Source: Bog-756 sp036513075 | Lineage (GTDB): Bacteria; Actinomycetota; Acidimicrobiia; Acidimicrobiales; RAAP-2 | Length of the DNA stretch: 64,000 nt | NCBI GenBank assembly: GCA_036513075.1 | Contig: DATBZS010000076.1 | Span: 1-64,000, forward strand | Direction of reading: 5' to 3' | Shown here: positions 26,231 to 36,412 of the stretch, in pieces | Position numbering within the stretch: position 1 is the stretch's first letter | How the letters are laid out: each line of letters opens with the position of its first letter | Notes under the pieces: generated by a model | What the model was told of the DNA's origin: nothing | Seen by the model: only the letters and a program-made list of their open reading frames with translations | Database searches by the model: none | Position numbers and translations under genes: made by a program

Positions 26231-27358
26231 ATGGGTGAGTTGGTAGCGCTCGACCTGCCGGCCGGCCCGGCGTTCGTGGACGCCATGCGGGCTGTCTGGG
26301 ACGCCGGAGATGCCGTCCTGCCGATCGACCCCCGGCTCCCCCGACCGGCAACCGACCGCCTGCTCGACGCCCTCCGGCCGGCACGGGTCGTCACCTCCGG
26401 CGACAGCCACGAGCTGCCGGGCGGGATCGCCACCGAACCCGGAGACGCGCTGGTCATCGCCACCAGTGGCACCACCGGCGAGCCCAAGGGGGTCGTCCAC
26501 ACCCACGCCTCGGTGACCGCCTCGGCCGTCGCCACTTCGGCCGGCCTCGACGTCGACCCGGACCGCGACCGCTGGGTGGCCTGTCTGCCTCTGGCCCACA
26601 TCGGTGGCCTGTCAGTCGTCACCCGCTCCATGGTGACCGGCACGCCCTGCACCGTCCTCGAGCGGTTCGACGCCACCACCGTCGAGGATGAGGCCCGACG
26701 GGGCGCCACACTCATTTCGCTGGTGGCCACCGCGCTCGGCCGATGCGAGGTCTCGGGGTACCGCGCTGTGCTGTTGGGCGGTGCGGCACCGCCGACCGCG
26801 CTCCCCGCGAACGTCGTCACCACCTACGGCATGACCGAGACGGGTTCCGGCTGCGTCTACGACGGCCAGCCACTCGACGGGGTCGAACTCCGCATCGGAG
26901 ACGGCACGCTCGGTGGGACCGGTGAAGTGCTGGTGCGGGGCCCGATGCTGCTGCGTGCCTACCGCGACGGGTCCGATCCCCGGCTGCCCGGGGGCTGGCT
27001 CCCGACCGGCGATGGGGGGCGGATCGAGCCCGACGGCACCCTGGTGGTCTTCGGTCGCATGGCCGAGGTGGTCGTCACCGGGGCCGAGAAGGTGTGGCCC
27101 GGACCGGTGGAGGACGTCCTCGCCACGCTCTCGTCGGTGGCCGAGGTGGCGGTGTGGAAGCGACCCGACCCCGAGTGGGGTGAGCGGGTAGTGGCCTGGG
27201 TGGTGCTCCGCCCCGGCGCTGAGGCGCCGGCCCTCGACGAGATGAGGGCCAAGGTGGCGTCACTGGTCGCCCCCTATGCCGCCCCGCGCGAGCTCGTGGT
27301 GGTCGACGCCCTCCCGAAGACAGCGGGCGGCAAGGTCCGTCGGGTCGACCTGACCTGA
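26231..27358 (+). CDS. menE: o-succinylbenzoate-CoA ligase
   Basis: MenE activates o-succinylbenzoate as its CoA thioester. The protein of 375 residues is short for the AMP-forming family, as MenE of actinobacteria often is. The P-loop IATSGTTGEPKGVVHTH is near residue 78, TTYGMTETGSG is the A5-like motif, and GRMAEVVVTGAEKVWPGPVE and TAGGKVRRVDL are near the end. TAGGCT lies exactly six bases before the ATG, consistent with a leaderless transcript divergent from menB. menC and menF are not in the window. Confidence 0.9.
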   Translation: MGELVALDLPAGPAFVDAMRAVWDAGDAVLPIDPRLPRPATDRLLDALRPARVVTSGDSHELPGGIATEPGDALVIATSGTTGEPKGVVHTHASVTASAVATSAGLDVDPDRDRWVACLPLAHIGGLSVVTRSMVTGTPCTVLERFDATTVEDEARRGATLISLVATALGRCEVSGYRAVLLGGAAPPTALPANVVTTYGMTETGSGCVYDGQPLDGVELRIGDGTLGGTGEVLVRGPMLLRAYRDGSDPRLPGGWLPTGDGGRIEPDGTLVVFGRMAEVVVTGAEKVWPGPVEDVLATLSSVAEVAVWKRPDPEWGERVVAWVVLRPGAEAPALDEMRAKVASLVAPYAAPRELVVVDALPKTAGGKVRRVDLT

Positions 27359-27394
27359 CCGGCCGATCCCGACCTGGGGACTCCCGGATTCGGA

Positions 27395-28174
27395 TCAGGA
27401 GAGCGAGCCACTGGCGATGCAGAGGGACCCGCCGTCGATGACCAGTGTCTCTCCGGTGATCCACGAGGCGGCATCCGTGCACAGGAACAGCGCGGCGTTG
27501 GCGATGTCCTCAGGGTTGCCGAGTCGCCGGCTGGGTAGACGTTTGGCGATCCTCTCTTCGCCCGGCTCCCACAGGGCCTTGGCCAACTGGGTCTTGACCA
27601 GGCCCGGAGCGATGGCATTGACCCGGACCGCCGGTCCGAGTTCGCCGGCCAGCTGGGACGTCAGGTGGATGACGGCGGCCTTGGTCACGTTGTACCAACC
27701 GATACCGCCCTCGACCGCCATGCCGCCGATGGAGGCGATATTGAGCACCACGCCACCGTGGTCGGCCATGCCGGCCCGCCAGGCGGCCTGGGTCCACTCG
27801 AGATAGCCGGACTGGTTGACCCGCACCGTCTTGTCGGCCCGGCCCCGGTCGATCTCGATGATCGGGCCGTAATACGGGTTGGTGGCGGCGTTGTTGACCA
27901 GAATGTCGACGCTGCCGAACCGGTCGACCGTGGCGGCCATGCAATCCTCCGCCTGGTCGGGGTCACCGGCGTTGGCCACGCTCCAGGCCACCTCGCCCGC
28001 GCGCCCGCCGAGCTGAGATCGGATCTCGGTAGCTGACGCCTCGAGCCCCTCGGCGCTCCGGGACGAGATCATCACCGAGGCGCCGGCATCGGCAAACGCC
28101 CGGGCGATGGCCTGGCCGATCCCCCGCGATCCTCCGGTCACCAATGCCGTCTTGCCATCCAGCCGTAGTTCCAT
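27395..28174 (-). CDS. Short-chain dehydrogenase/reductase
   Basis: This is a classical SDR oxidoreductase of 259 residues. The cofactor loop is TGGSRGIGQAIARAF at residues 14-28, with VNNAATNP, the catalytic Ser in LNIASIGGM, YNVTKAA with Tyr and Lys, and a C-terminal ITGETLVIDGGS. The arginine after the beta-2 strand (SSRS) suggests NADP(H). The substrate is unknown. The ATG at 28174 gives normal length; the longer upstream frame is not coding. It is convergent with menE. Confidence 0.9.
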   Translation of the reverse strand: MELRLDGKTALVTGGSRGIGQAIARAFADAGASVMISSRSAEGLEASATEIRSQLGGRAGEVAWSVANAGDPDQAEDCMAATVDRFGSVDILVNNAATNPYYGPIIEIDRGRADKTVRVNQSGYLEWTQAAWRAGMADHGGVVLNIASIGGMAVEGGIGWYNVTKAAVIHLTSQLAGELGPAVRVNAIAPGLVKTQLAKALWEPGEERIAKRLPSRRLGNPEDIANAALFLCTDAASWITGETLVIDGGSLCIASGSLS

Positions 28175-28251
28175 GGGCGGACATGGTAGCGACCGGCCGG
28201 CGAAACCCCCGGTGCTGCCGCAGTCCTGCACCAGGTCGCTACCCTGACGTC

Positions 28252-28443
28252 GTGGACGCTGCCGGACACCGGTACTGGCTGCAGACCTCGGCCGCCGAGG
28301 GTGTGGCCCGGGCATACGGCGCGGCCGGCGACCTCGACCGACGCGACGCCTGGTGCGCCATCGCCTGCGGGTTGGCCAAGGTGATCGGCAACAACGAGGA
28401 ACGGGCACCGCACGGTGAACGAGCTCAGCGGGGTCCGCAGTGA
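28252..28443 (+). CDS. Small hypothetical protein
   Basis: This is a possible 63-residue protein beginning VDAAGHRYWLQTSAAEGVAR, with no recognised domain. The main support is a TACCCT hexamer placed exactly six bases before the GTG, as in other apparently leaderless genes here. Coding-like third-position GC bias is also present. It could be spurious. Confidence 0.4.
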   Translation: MDAAGHRYWLQTSAAEGVARAYGAAGDLDRRDAWCAIACGLAKVIGNNEERAPHGERAQRGPQ

Positions 28444-28485
28444 TGACCGCGGTGGGAGGAGATACTGCCCTGACCGGACGCTCCA

Positions 28486-29169
28486 CTACTTTCCTGCGGA
28501 CAGCGTGACTTTGATGCTGGCCGGCGGCAGGGCCAGCCCCCGCCCCACAAGGACGGCATGGTAGGTGCCTGTCGCCAGAGGCGGTGGCCCACCCCCGGGA
28601 AGACACGCCGGCACCGACGCTGAGGCATCGCTTGTCGTGCCCGGTATGCAGCCTAACGCTGTCGTGATGACGTCGGCCGGGAACCGGGTCGCACCGGGGT
28701 AGAGGACGAGTGGCCGGCCGATGCAGATCGCGCTGAAACCCACCACCGGGGCCAACGTGGCACTGGTGAGGGCAACGGCCATCGAGGGCTGGCATCCGTG
28801 CGGGTCGAGCAGTGCGATCTGGTGTCCGGATCGGTTCTCCACGACCAGCGTGCCGTGGATGACCGTTCCCGAGGGGACCGTGGTTCTGGCGAGTGCGATC
28901 CGGTCGGTGACTCCGGCAGGGGCCGGTACCAGTCCGCCGCACGCCTTCTGTGAGCCGGTCCCGGTTGGGGTGCAGTACACGCTTCCGAGGTCCCCGGTCC
29001 CATAGACGACGGTTGTCGACGTCGGTGCGGCAGTCGGACCGGGTGAAGAACCGCACGCCGCGGCGACGGTGGCGGTCAACGCAAGCACAGCCAACACCAG
29101 CACAGTCGGGTTGCGGCCACCGCATCGACCGGGACCCTGGCACCGGACGTCATGTTCTTGCTGGACCAC
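28486..29169 (-). CDS. Putative secreted lipoprotein
   Basis: The 227-residue protein has a basic N-terminus, a hydrophobic segment (TVLVLAVLALTATVA) and a lipobox ending AAAC, then a Ser/Thr/Pro-rich linker. The mature domain has paired cysteines (YCTPTG, KACGG, HGCQPS, ICIGRP, GCIPG, ACLPG) and looks like a small beta-rich domain of unknown type. The start is uncertain; a GTG at 29169 is proposed because the longer frame adds an unlikely N-terminus. Confidence 0.65.
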   Translation of the reverse strand: MVQQEHDVRCQGPGRCGGRNPTVLVLAVLALTATVAAACGSSPGPTAAPTSTTVVYGTGDLGSVYCTPTGTGSQKACGGLVPAPAGVTDRIALARTTVPSGTVIHGTLVVENRSGHQIALLDPHGCQPSMAVALTSATLAPVVGFSAICIGRPLVLYPGATRFPADVITTALGCIPGTTSDASASVPACLPGGGPPPLATGTYHAVLVGRGLALPPASIKVTLSAGK

Positions 29170-29453
29170 GTCAGTCTCCCCGTCACGCTCGGTCGCCGTG
29201 ATCAGGGTGGCACATGATGGTGCCGAATGGGTGTCCGGGTGCGACACGTTGATGCGACCACATCCAGACACATCGGTCGCCCCCACATGTGCGGAGCCGA
29301 AGCAATCCTCACGCCCCTGGATGGGAGGCGTCCTACGGCAGATTGTCGCCGGTAGCTAGCTACCCAGACGGCGTGGGCGCCACGCCCACGACCGGGTGCC
29401 CTCGGAAGTCCCGCAGGCGCAGAATCGGGGATGTGGGACGTTGACCCAGCCGC

Positions 29454-29621
29454 TTACGACACCTTTGACTGGTACTCGTCGAGGGCGTCGGCCGGAATGT
29501 GTGCGATCCCATCGACCATCTCGTAGCGGATCCGTCCCTGGTGCACGAGCTCCAGCAACGCCTTGGTCGGCAGATCGAGTCGTCGTGCGGCCTCGCTTGC
29601 CCGTAGGAGCTCAACTGGCAT
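29454..29621 (-). CDS. Small excisionase-like HTH protein
   Basis: The 55-residue protein reads as a MerR/excisionase-type helix-turn-helix. LLRASEAARRLDLPTKALLE forms the helix pair, and LVHQGRIRYEMVDGIAHIPADAL corresponds to the wing. A strong GGAGGG ribosome site lies four bases before the ATG. Its start overlaps the stop of the upstream small gene by 11 bases. No integrase or attachment site is visible, so a link to a mobile element is not shown. Confidence 0.66.
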   Translation of the reverse strand: MPVELLRASEAARRLDLPTKALLELVHQGRIRYEMVDGIAHIPADALDEYQSKVS

Positions 29622-29814
29622 GTGACCCTCCTTGATCGAAGCCGAGCCTAGAACTCAGCAGCCTGATCTGGTGCACGACCTGCGCCAGGACCGAGAGGTG
29701 GTCGGTCTGGACCAAGACATCTCGAGAGTCTTCGAGTGCAGCCAGGAGCTCCAAAGCTTCGTCCAGGCTGATGCGGACCGCATCGGGTGGCTCATCCGAC
29801 CGGGAGGCGCTCAC
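29611..29814 (-). CDS. Small helical hypothetical protein paired with HTH gene
   Basis: The 67-residue protein starts at GTG, with an amphipathic pattern ISLDEALELLAALEDSRDVL then LSVLAQVVHQIRLLSSRLG. No domain is recognised. Overlap with the downstream HTH gene suggests a two-gene unit. It could be a small regulator or antitoxin-like partner, but nothing in the sequence proves it. An upstream extension of the frame does not look coding. Confidence 0.5.
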   Translation of the reverse strand: MSASRSDEPPDAVRISLDEALELLAALEDSRDVLVQTDHLSVLAQVVHQIRLLSSRLGFDQGGSHAS

Positions 29815-29974
29815 TGCTGGTCCTCTGACTGCTCGGGGACAATCAAGCGCATGCGTGAACGGTGCCAGGAGGATGTGACTCCGTCGGGTCATTCGGCCGG
29901 GAAGCGGTGTCCGCGCCTTAGATTGATCCTCGAACGGGTCAGGACGGTCCCGGCCGAGGACGGAGGAAACACCG

Positions 29975-32026
<2,052 letters not shown>

Positions 32027-32062
32027 GGTGACCGCTTCGGGCCACCTGCTAGACAGAGCCTC

Positions 32063-32788
32063 GTGATGGCCGCACGCTCCGCCAGGACCCCGCGCAGTGG
32101 GACGGCCCGTGACGTGGCCCGGGCCGTCAAGCATCGGGACCAGATCGCCATTGCCGGAGGCACCTCCCTCACACTGTTGGTGCTGGCCTGCCACCAGGAG
32201 GACACCACCGGGGTCGACCTGGCCTCGGGCGCCCTGGTCCGGGTCCGCGTGGACTGGCCCGACCAGCACGGACCCGACCTCGCCCCGTTCGATGTTGTGG
32301 AGACCCATCTGGCCGACGAGCCCGAGCGTGACGACCTGGCCCAACCCGAAGCGGTCACGGCCACCGGTCTGCCCCGTCACCTGGGCACCCTCCACGGCCG
32401 TACCGTCCGCCACCTGCTGCATCAGTTGGCCGCCCCCGTCGAGGAACATGTGCTCGGGTTTCCGGGCACGGCCGCCCCCTACTGGGAGTTCAAGGGGTTC
32501 CGTCCGTCGCTGGCGCTGATCGAGCCCTCCAAGGGCCCGGTACTCTTCCGCCGGATCGGCGATCGCTCGGCGTGGGTGAGGTTCGGCTGGGGACGGAGTG
32601 ACAACTGGCTACCCGTCGAGGACCCACGGCTCGAGCGAGCCCTTGACGTGGCCCGACGGGACCGGCTCCAGGGCAAGGACCTGGCGTCCGCCCTCGGGTT
32701 CAAGCCCCACTACCTGGTGGCCGCGGTCAGCACACCTCGCGAAGGTCACTGCTACAAAACGGTCCGGGCGCTACTCCCCCGCAGCTGA
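32063..32788 (+). CDS. Hypothetical protein
   Basis: This is a 241-residue soluble protein with no recognised domain. Segments such as APYWEFKGFRPSLALIEPSKG and AWVRFGWGRSDNWLPVED suggest a compact alpha/beta fold. The GTG at 32063 is preceded by TAGACA seven bases upstream, again fitting a leaderless start. It ends convergent with the lasso peptidase gene and is probably outside that cluster. Confidence 0.65.
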   Translation: MMAARSARTPRSGTARDVARAVKHRDQIAIAGGTSLTLLVLACHQEDTTGVDLASGALVRVRVDWPDQHGPDLAPFDVVETHLADEPERDDLAQPEAVTATGLPRHLGTLHGRTVRHLLHQLAAPVEEHVLGFPGTAAPYWEFKGFRPSLALIEPSKGPVLFRRIGDRSAWVRFGWGRSDNWLPVEDPRLERALDVARRDRLQGKDLASALGFKPHYLVAAVSTPREGHCYKTVRALLPRS

Positions 32789-32815
32789 GCGACCCGCGCA
32801 GCCGAGGGACCTGGC

Positions 32816-33634
32816 TCACGGTGTGTTGCCGTCGCCCGTGCGAGGGAGTGGTCCGTCGGTGGGCCGGCCCACAAATACACCGGTCACCGGGATGGCGTTG
32901 AAGGACATCCCTGCAGCTTCGATCCATGCATGGGAGGTCTCGCCCTCGTCGATGAGTCCGAGATGGAGTTCTGGATGGTGCCTCCGGAGGAACCATCCGG
33001 TGGCCAGTGCCCGGCGCAGGCAGGTGCCGTCATAGACCCACCGGTCGAGGACCCACGTGGCAGCCCAGTAGTTCCTTTGCTCCGCCCGCGAAAGGGTGGC
33101 CACGTTTGCGGCGTCGTCGTCCCGGGTGGCCGGGGCCGATGTCGAGGCCATCGGGCTACCCATCCACCTCGCCAGGCGGTCGAGGTCGGTCGTGCGGAGC
33201 CCGACCTCCACGACCAGGACCACGACCGTAGCCTGGGCGACGCCCAGCATCTTGGCCGGCGGCAGTCGGACCCAGCCCCCGACGGTCCGGCGCATGCCCG
33301 ACCAGGTCGGTCGACGTGGCTGGCTGGCCCGTGCCGCACGCAGACCGGTCACGGAGCGCACGACAGATGCGACGTCGTCCCGGGCCTGGGCCATCGGGAT
33401 AGCGAAGCGGGCGGAAAGGGCCGTGGCCGCCGCGCCGGCGTCGCCGTGCTCGACGAGGAGGCTGACGATGTCGGCAGCACTCCCTTCCAGCCGGAGGTAG
33501 GTACCGCTCGGCACGTGCAGGACCACCAGGTGGCCCGAGGGTGCCTCGGCCTCGACGCAGTGGTGCCGCAGCTGGTCGACGGCTTCCGCGGTACGGGCCG
33601 CATCGGACGTCGGGATCGCCGCACAGCGAGCCAT
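32816..33634 (-). CDS. Lasso peptide leader peptidase (B2) with fused N-terminal PqqD-like domain
   Basis: This is the proposed protease that removes the lasso leader. Residues about 30-95 (VVLHVPSGTYLRLEGSAADI onward) look like a PqqD-type leader-recognition fold. Residues about 130-265 match the transglutaminase-like B2 peptidase, with the catalytic Cys in YDGTCLRRALATGWFLRRH and the His in ETSHAWIEAAG. The ATG at 33634 (or 33637) follows an AGGAG site. It is the last gene of a precursor-B1-B2 run. A separate stand-alone RRE gene just upstream makes the N-terminal copy redundant or divergent in function. Confidence 0.85.
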   Translation of the reverse strand: MARCAAIPTSDAARTAEAVDQLRHHCVEAEAPSGHLVVLHVPSGTYLRLEGSAADIVSLLVEHGDAGAAATALSARFAIPMAQARDDVASVVRSVTGLRAARASQPRRPTWSGMRRTVGGWVRLPPAKMLGVAQATVVVLVVEVGLRTTDLDRLARWMGSPMASTSAPATRDDDAANVATLSRAEQRNYWAATWVLDRWVYDGTCLRRALATGWFLRRHHPELHLGLIDEGETSHAWIEAAGMSFNAIPVTGVFVGRPTDGPLPRTGDGNTP

Positions 33635-33698
33635 CATTCTCCTACTGACGGGCGGCGCAGGATCGTATCGCGCAGGCGAGTCAACAGGTGGAGCAGGG

Positions 33699-33989
33699 TC
33701 ACGCAACCTCGTCGAGGAGTGAGCGTTCAACGAGGTCGGACACGAATGCCGAGGCATCGGCACTAGCGATGTCCGCGGAGACGCCGAACTGCTCGGTCAA
33801 CAACTTGCCGAGTTCCTCGATGGAAACAGGCTCAACGAGCGCCATCCAGAGGATCCGCCCGGAGCCGTTGAGGCTCAGGTACTCACCCGACTCGACATCG
33901 AGTGCGATGACTTCACCGTCGACTTCGCGCCACGAGATCGCGGCGTCACGCAGCCGAAAGCGACCAGGTAGGTCCTCAGGCGAGGTCAC
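33699..33989 (-). CDS. Lasso peptide RRE protein (B1), PqqD family
   Basis: The 96-residue PqqD-like RiPP recognition element should bind the YxxP part of the precursor leader and deliver it to the peptidase. Typical pattern: FRLRDAAISWREVDGEVIALD, then GEYLSLNGSGRILWMAL, then helices with LLTEQFGVSADIASADASAF. It starts at GTG, 25 bases after the precursor stop, and lies 64 bases before the B2 gene. Confidence 0.88.
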   Translation of the reverse strand: MTSPEDLPGRFRLRDAAISWREVDGEVIALDVESGEYLSLNGSGRILWMALVEPVSIEELGKLLTEQFGVSADIASADASAFVSDLVERSLLDEVA

Positions 33990-34014
33990 AGATGCCTCGC
34001 CCGAGGCCTGCCGG

Positions 34015-34170
34015 TCAGGAAACGCCGGTGACAGTCCCGCCGGGGACTGGGATCGACGTGCCGTTGATCACGATCACGTCGCCTCTACCGTCGGTCTTGT
34101 GGATCGTGCTCTGGGTCAGGTCCTGGACCGTTCCCAGAGGAGTCACCTTCGGAGTTTCGTATGCCGACAT
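34015..34170 (-). CDS. Lasso peptide precursor (A)
   Basis: This is a 51-residue precursor with a strong ribosome site (GAGGAGGCGGC before ATG). The leader MSAYETPKVTPLGTVQDLTQ has the conserved YxxP, a Gly nine residues after the Tyr, and Thr at the -2 position, with the same spacing as the lariatin leader. The 31-residue core then starts STIHKTD, placing an Asp at core position 7 for a seven-residue macrolactam with Ser1. The tail runs through GRGD, contains no aromatic residue, and ends TVTGVS. A free C-terminal Ser beside a kinase gene suggests phosphorylation. The cleavage site and ring are inferred from family rules. Confidence 0.82.
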   Translation of the reverse strand: MSAYETPKVTPLGTVQDLTQSTIHKTDGRGDVIVINGTSIPVPGGTVTGVS

Positions 34171-34282
34171 GCCGCCTCCTCGTTTTGACGTCTCGATTCT
34201 CGGGACCTGGGTAGAGTAAGCCGTTCAACCGGGAGGTGCAACAATCGCCACCCGATGCTTACGGAGAGGAAACATTTCGGCA
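34171..34282. promoter_or_regulatory. Divergent promoter region of lasso precursor and kinase genes
   Basis: The 112 bases between the oppositely oriented precursor and kinase genes contain both ribosome sites (GGAGG for the precursor, GGAGAGGAAA for the kinase) and are richer in A/T than the genes. TTGACG and TAGAGT hexamers are present on the plus strand but 21 bases apart, so no promoter is called exactly. Shared control of both arms is likely from the layout alone. Confidence 0.45.
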
Positions 34283-35197
34283 TTGTCCACCACTCTCAGC
34301 GACAATTCTGGCACATTCACCTTTCCGGAAGGTGACAAGTCGCGGCTCGGCGGTGCATATGGCCTCCGAATCGATGTGCCCGATCGCTACGTCGACCGGG
34401 CGTTGCTGGTGGATCCCCCGAACTCGTGGCCGGCGTGGTCGGTCGGCTGGGAGCCCCTCGACGACGCCCAGGCACCGGACACTCCCGTCGTCGAGTCCTG
34501 GTCGCCCGACCACTCCGTATTGGCGGCCCAGCCGAGCGGCTTCATCACCGTCGACCGGGCGGCGTCACGCACGACCCTCCACCTGGAGGAGGCGCCGTCC
34601 CCGGCCACGCTCCTCCACCCGTACCTCGCGTCCACCGCGGTCGTCGCCGGCCACTGGATGGGTCGCGCTCCGTTCCATGCCGGCGTCTTCGCGGTCGGTG
34701 GCCGGGCGTGGGGCGTGCTCGGTGGCCGCGAGATGGGGAAGAGCTCGCTGTTGATGTCCCTCCACCAGACCGGCGTCACCGTGTTGGCCGACGATGTCCT
34801 GGTCATCGACGGCGATGTCGCGTATTCGGGCCCCCGCTGCCTGGACCTGCGCCGGAGCGCCGCCGAGCGGTTCGGCGCGGGTACCTACCTGGGTGTCGTG
34901 GGCACCCGGGAACGATGGAGGGTGACCTTGCCGTCGGCCCCGGCCCATCTCCCCTTCGGAGGATGGGTCGTGCTCGAGTGGGCCGACGAGCTGGCCCTCT
35001 CCCGTCCCACAGCGGCCGACAAGCTCCGCTACCTATTGAGCAATTGCGGCCTCACCGCACCCGGTGTGGCGACCCCGGGGATCCTGGACCTGCTGGCCTT
35101 CCCGATGGTCCAGCTCGGACGCCCGCGCCGGTGGGACCGGGCCGACGAGGCGTTGGACCGCCTGCTCGACAACCTGGCCTCGCTCCCGGTGACCTGA
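34283..35197 (+). CDS. HPr kinase-like lasso peptide kinase
   Basis: The 304-residue protein contains a P-loop GGREMGKSSLL near residues 150-160 and the HPr-kinase-type VLADDVLVIDGD strand with an Asp pair. Homologues in lasso clusters (PadeK, ThcoK) phosphorylate the C-terminal Ser of the precursor. The precursor next door ends in Ser, so the same role is inferred. The start is TTG, supported by a GGAGAGGAAA site. It converges with the cyclase gene, leaving only 15 bases. Confidence 0.8.
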   Translation: MSTTLSDNSGTFTFPEGDKSRLGGAYGLRIDVPDRYVDRALLVDPPNSWPAWSVGWEPLDDAQAPDTPVVESWSPDHSVLAAQPSGFITVDRAASRTTLHLEEAPSPATLLHPYLASTAVVAGHWMGRAPFHAGVFAVGGRAWGVLGGREMGKSSLLMSLHQTGVTVLADDVLVIDGDVAYSGPRCLDLRRSAAERFGAGTYLGVVGTRERWRVTLPSAPAHLPFGGWVVLEWADELALSRPTAADKLRYLLSNCGLTAPGVATPGILDLLAFPMVQLGRPRRWDRADEALDRLLDNLASLPVT

Positions 35198-35212
35198 CCC
35201 GGTCCTGTCCGG

Positions 35213-36412
35213 TCAGTCGTGCACACCCGTGACCGGGTGCCCGTGGTCGTGCAGCCAGGCCGCCTGCAGCAGCGTCGTGGACACCAGGTGGCGGGAGCCG
35301 CCGGCCCAGTGCCTACGGAGGGCGTCGGGATCGACCAGCGTCCGGTCCACACCTTCGCCCGACCAGTCCCGGGCGAAGCGACGCGCCTCGCCCGTCCATA
35401 GCGGGTCGGTGAACCCGGCTTTGGTCCTTCGCTCGATCAACTCGTTCGGCAGCAGATCGCCGAACACCTGGCGCATGAGCCCGGTGCGGTCGCCCAATCC
35501 CTGGAACCCTCCGGCGGAGCCGAGGGCGTCGAGCACCCGCGGCTCGACGAACGGGTGTACGACATCGACATCGTGGAAGGAGCCGAGCACCGAGAAGCTC
35601 TCGACACACAGCCGGAAGTACCGCCCGGGCCAGATCCAGCGACGGAGCTTGGCCTCCCAGCCGAGCGGGATGTCCCCTTCGGTGGCGCCGTAGGCCCGGG
35701 TCAGCTGCCGCGAGCCCTCGTCGGTCAACCACGTCACCGCGGACAGCTCGTTGCGCGCCCGGCGCCGGTGCACCATTGACCGCACCGCCGGAGGCGAGAC
35801 GGCCAGCCCGACGACCAACAGGTCGCGCCAGCCGGCGAGGTGCCTCGTGCCCAGGATGCGCTCGGCCCTTGCCGCGCCCAGGCTGTTCCCCAGCTCGTCA
35901 CCACCGAATCCGGTAACCACCGAGCCGCCGGCCGCCCGCTCGATGATCGGCGCGTGGAAATGGGTGTTGAACGGCCAGAGGAGACCGTGTCGGAGGAGTG
36001 CCTCGGTGGCCACCGGCCCGACGGCGTCGAACTCCTCGTGGATCTCGATCCGCTCCCACTCAGTGATGCCGAGGTGGCGGAGGACCAGGGCCTGCCACTC
36101 GTCCTCGTTCGAATCCTCCGACTGCGGGAAGACCAGCGTGGCCGGGATCGGCAGTTCCAGGCCCTCGCGTTGGGCCACCGCCACCGCGGCGGCCAGCATG
36201 GCCGACGAGTCCCGACCGCCGGAGAAGCTGATGACGCAGGGGGTCCGGGTCAGCGCCTCGGCCAGGACCTCATCGATGGCGCTGGCCGGCGACACGGCCG
36301 GATCCCGTGGCTCGAGGGCAGGGACGTGGTCCATGCCCATGGGGATCCCGTAGGCGATGTCCAGCGGGCGGAGCGGCGGAGCCCGCCGCACCTCTTCGGC
36401 CGTGGCGCTCAC
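35213..36412 (-). CDS. Lasso cyclase-like asparagine synthetase homologue (C), lacking glutaminase domain
   Basis: The C protein adenylates the ring acidic side chain and forms the macrolactam with the core amine. The 399-residue protein has the ATP-pyrophosphatase loop CVISFSGGRDSSAMLAAA near residue 60 and the GFGGDELGNSLGAARAER segment near 170. Typical lasso cyclases are near 600 residues with an inactive N-terminal glutaminase-like domain, which is missing here. It starts with GTG in a GTGA overlap with the secreted repeat-protein gene. The identity as a cyclase rests on context, because related amidases exist. Confidence 0.78.
   Translation of the reverse strand: MSATAEEVRRAPPLRPLDIAYGIPMGMDHVPALEPRDPAVSPASAIDEVLAEALTRTPCVISFSGGRDSSAMLAAAVAVAQREGLELPIPATLVFPQSEDSNEDEWQALVLRHLGITEWERIEIHEEFDAVGPVATEALLRHGLLWPFNTHFHAPIIERAAGGSVVTGFGGDELGNSLGAARAERILGTRHLAGWRDLLVVGLAVSPPAVRSMVHRRRARNELSAVTWLTDEGSRQLTRAYGATEGDIPLGWEAKLRRWIWPGRYFRLCVESFSVLGSFHDVDVVHPFVEPRVLDALGSAGGFQGLGDRTGLMRQVFGDLLPNELIERRTKAGFTDPLWTGEARRFARDWSGEGVDRTLVDPDALRRHWAGGSRHLVSTTLLQAAWLHDHGHPVTGVHD

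Noticed and set aside
34060..34095. RGD tripeptide in the lasso core (positions 9-11) as an integrin-binding signal
   Set aside because: RGD is short and arises by chance. There is no sign of a eukaryotic host in the window.
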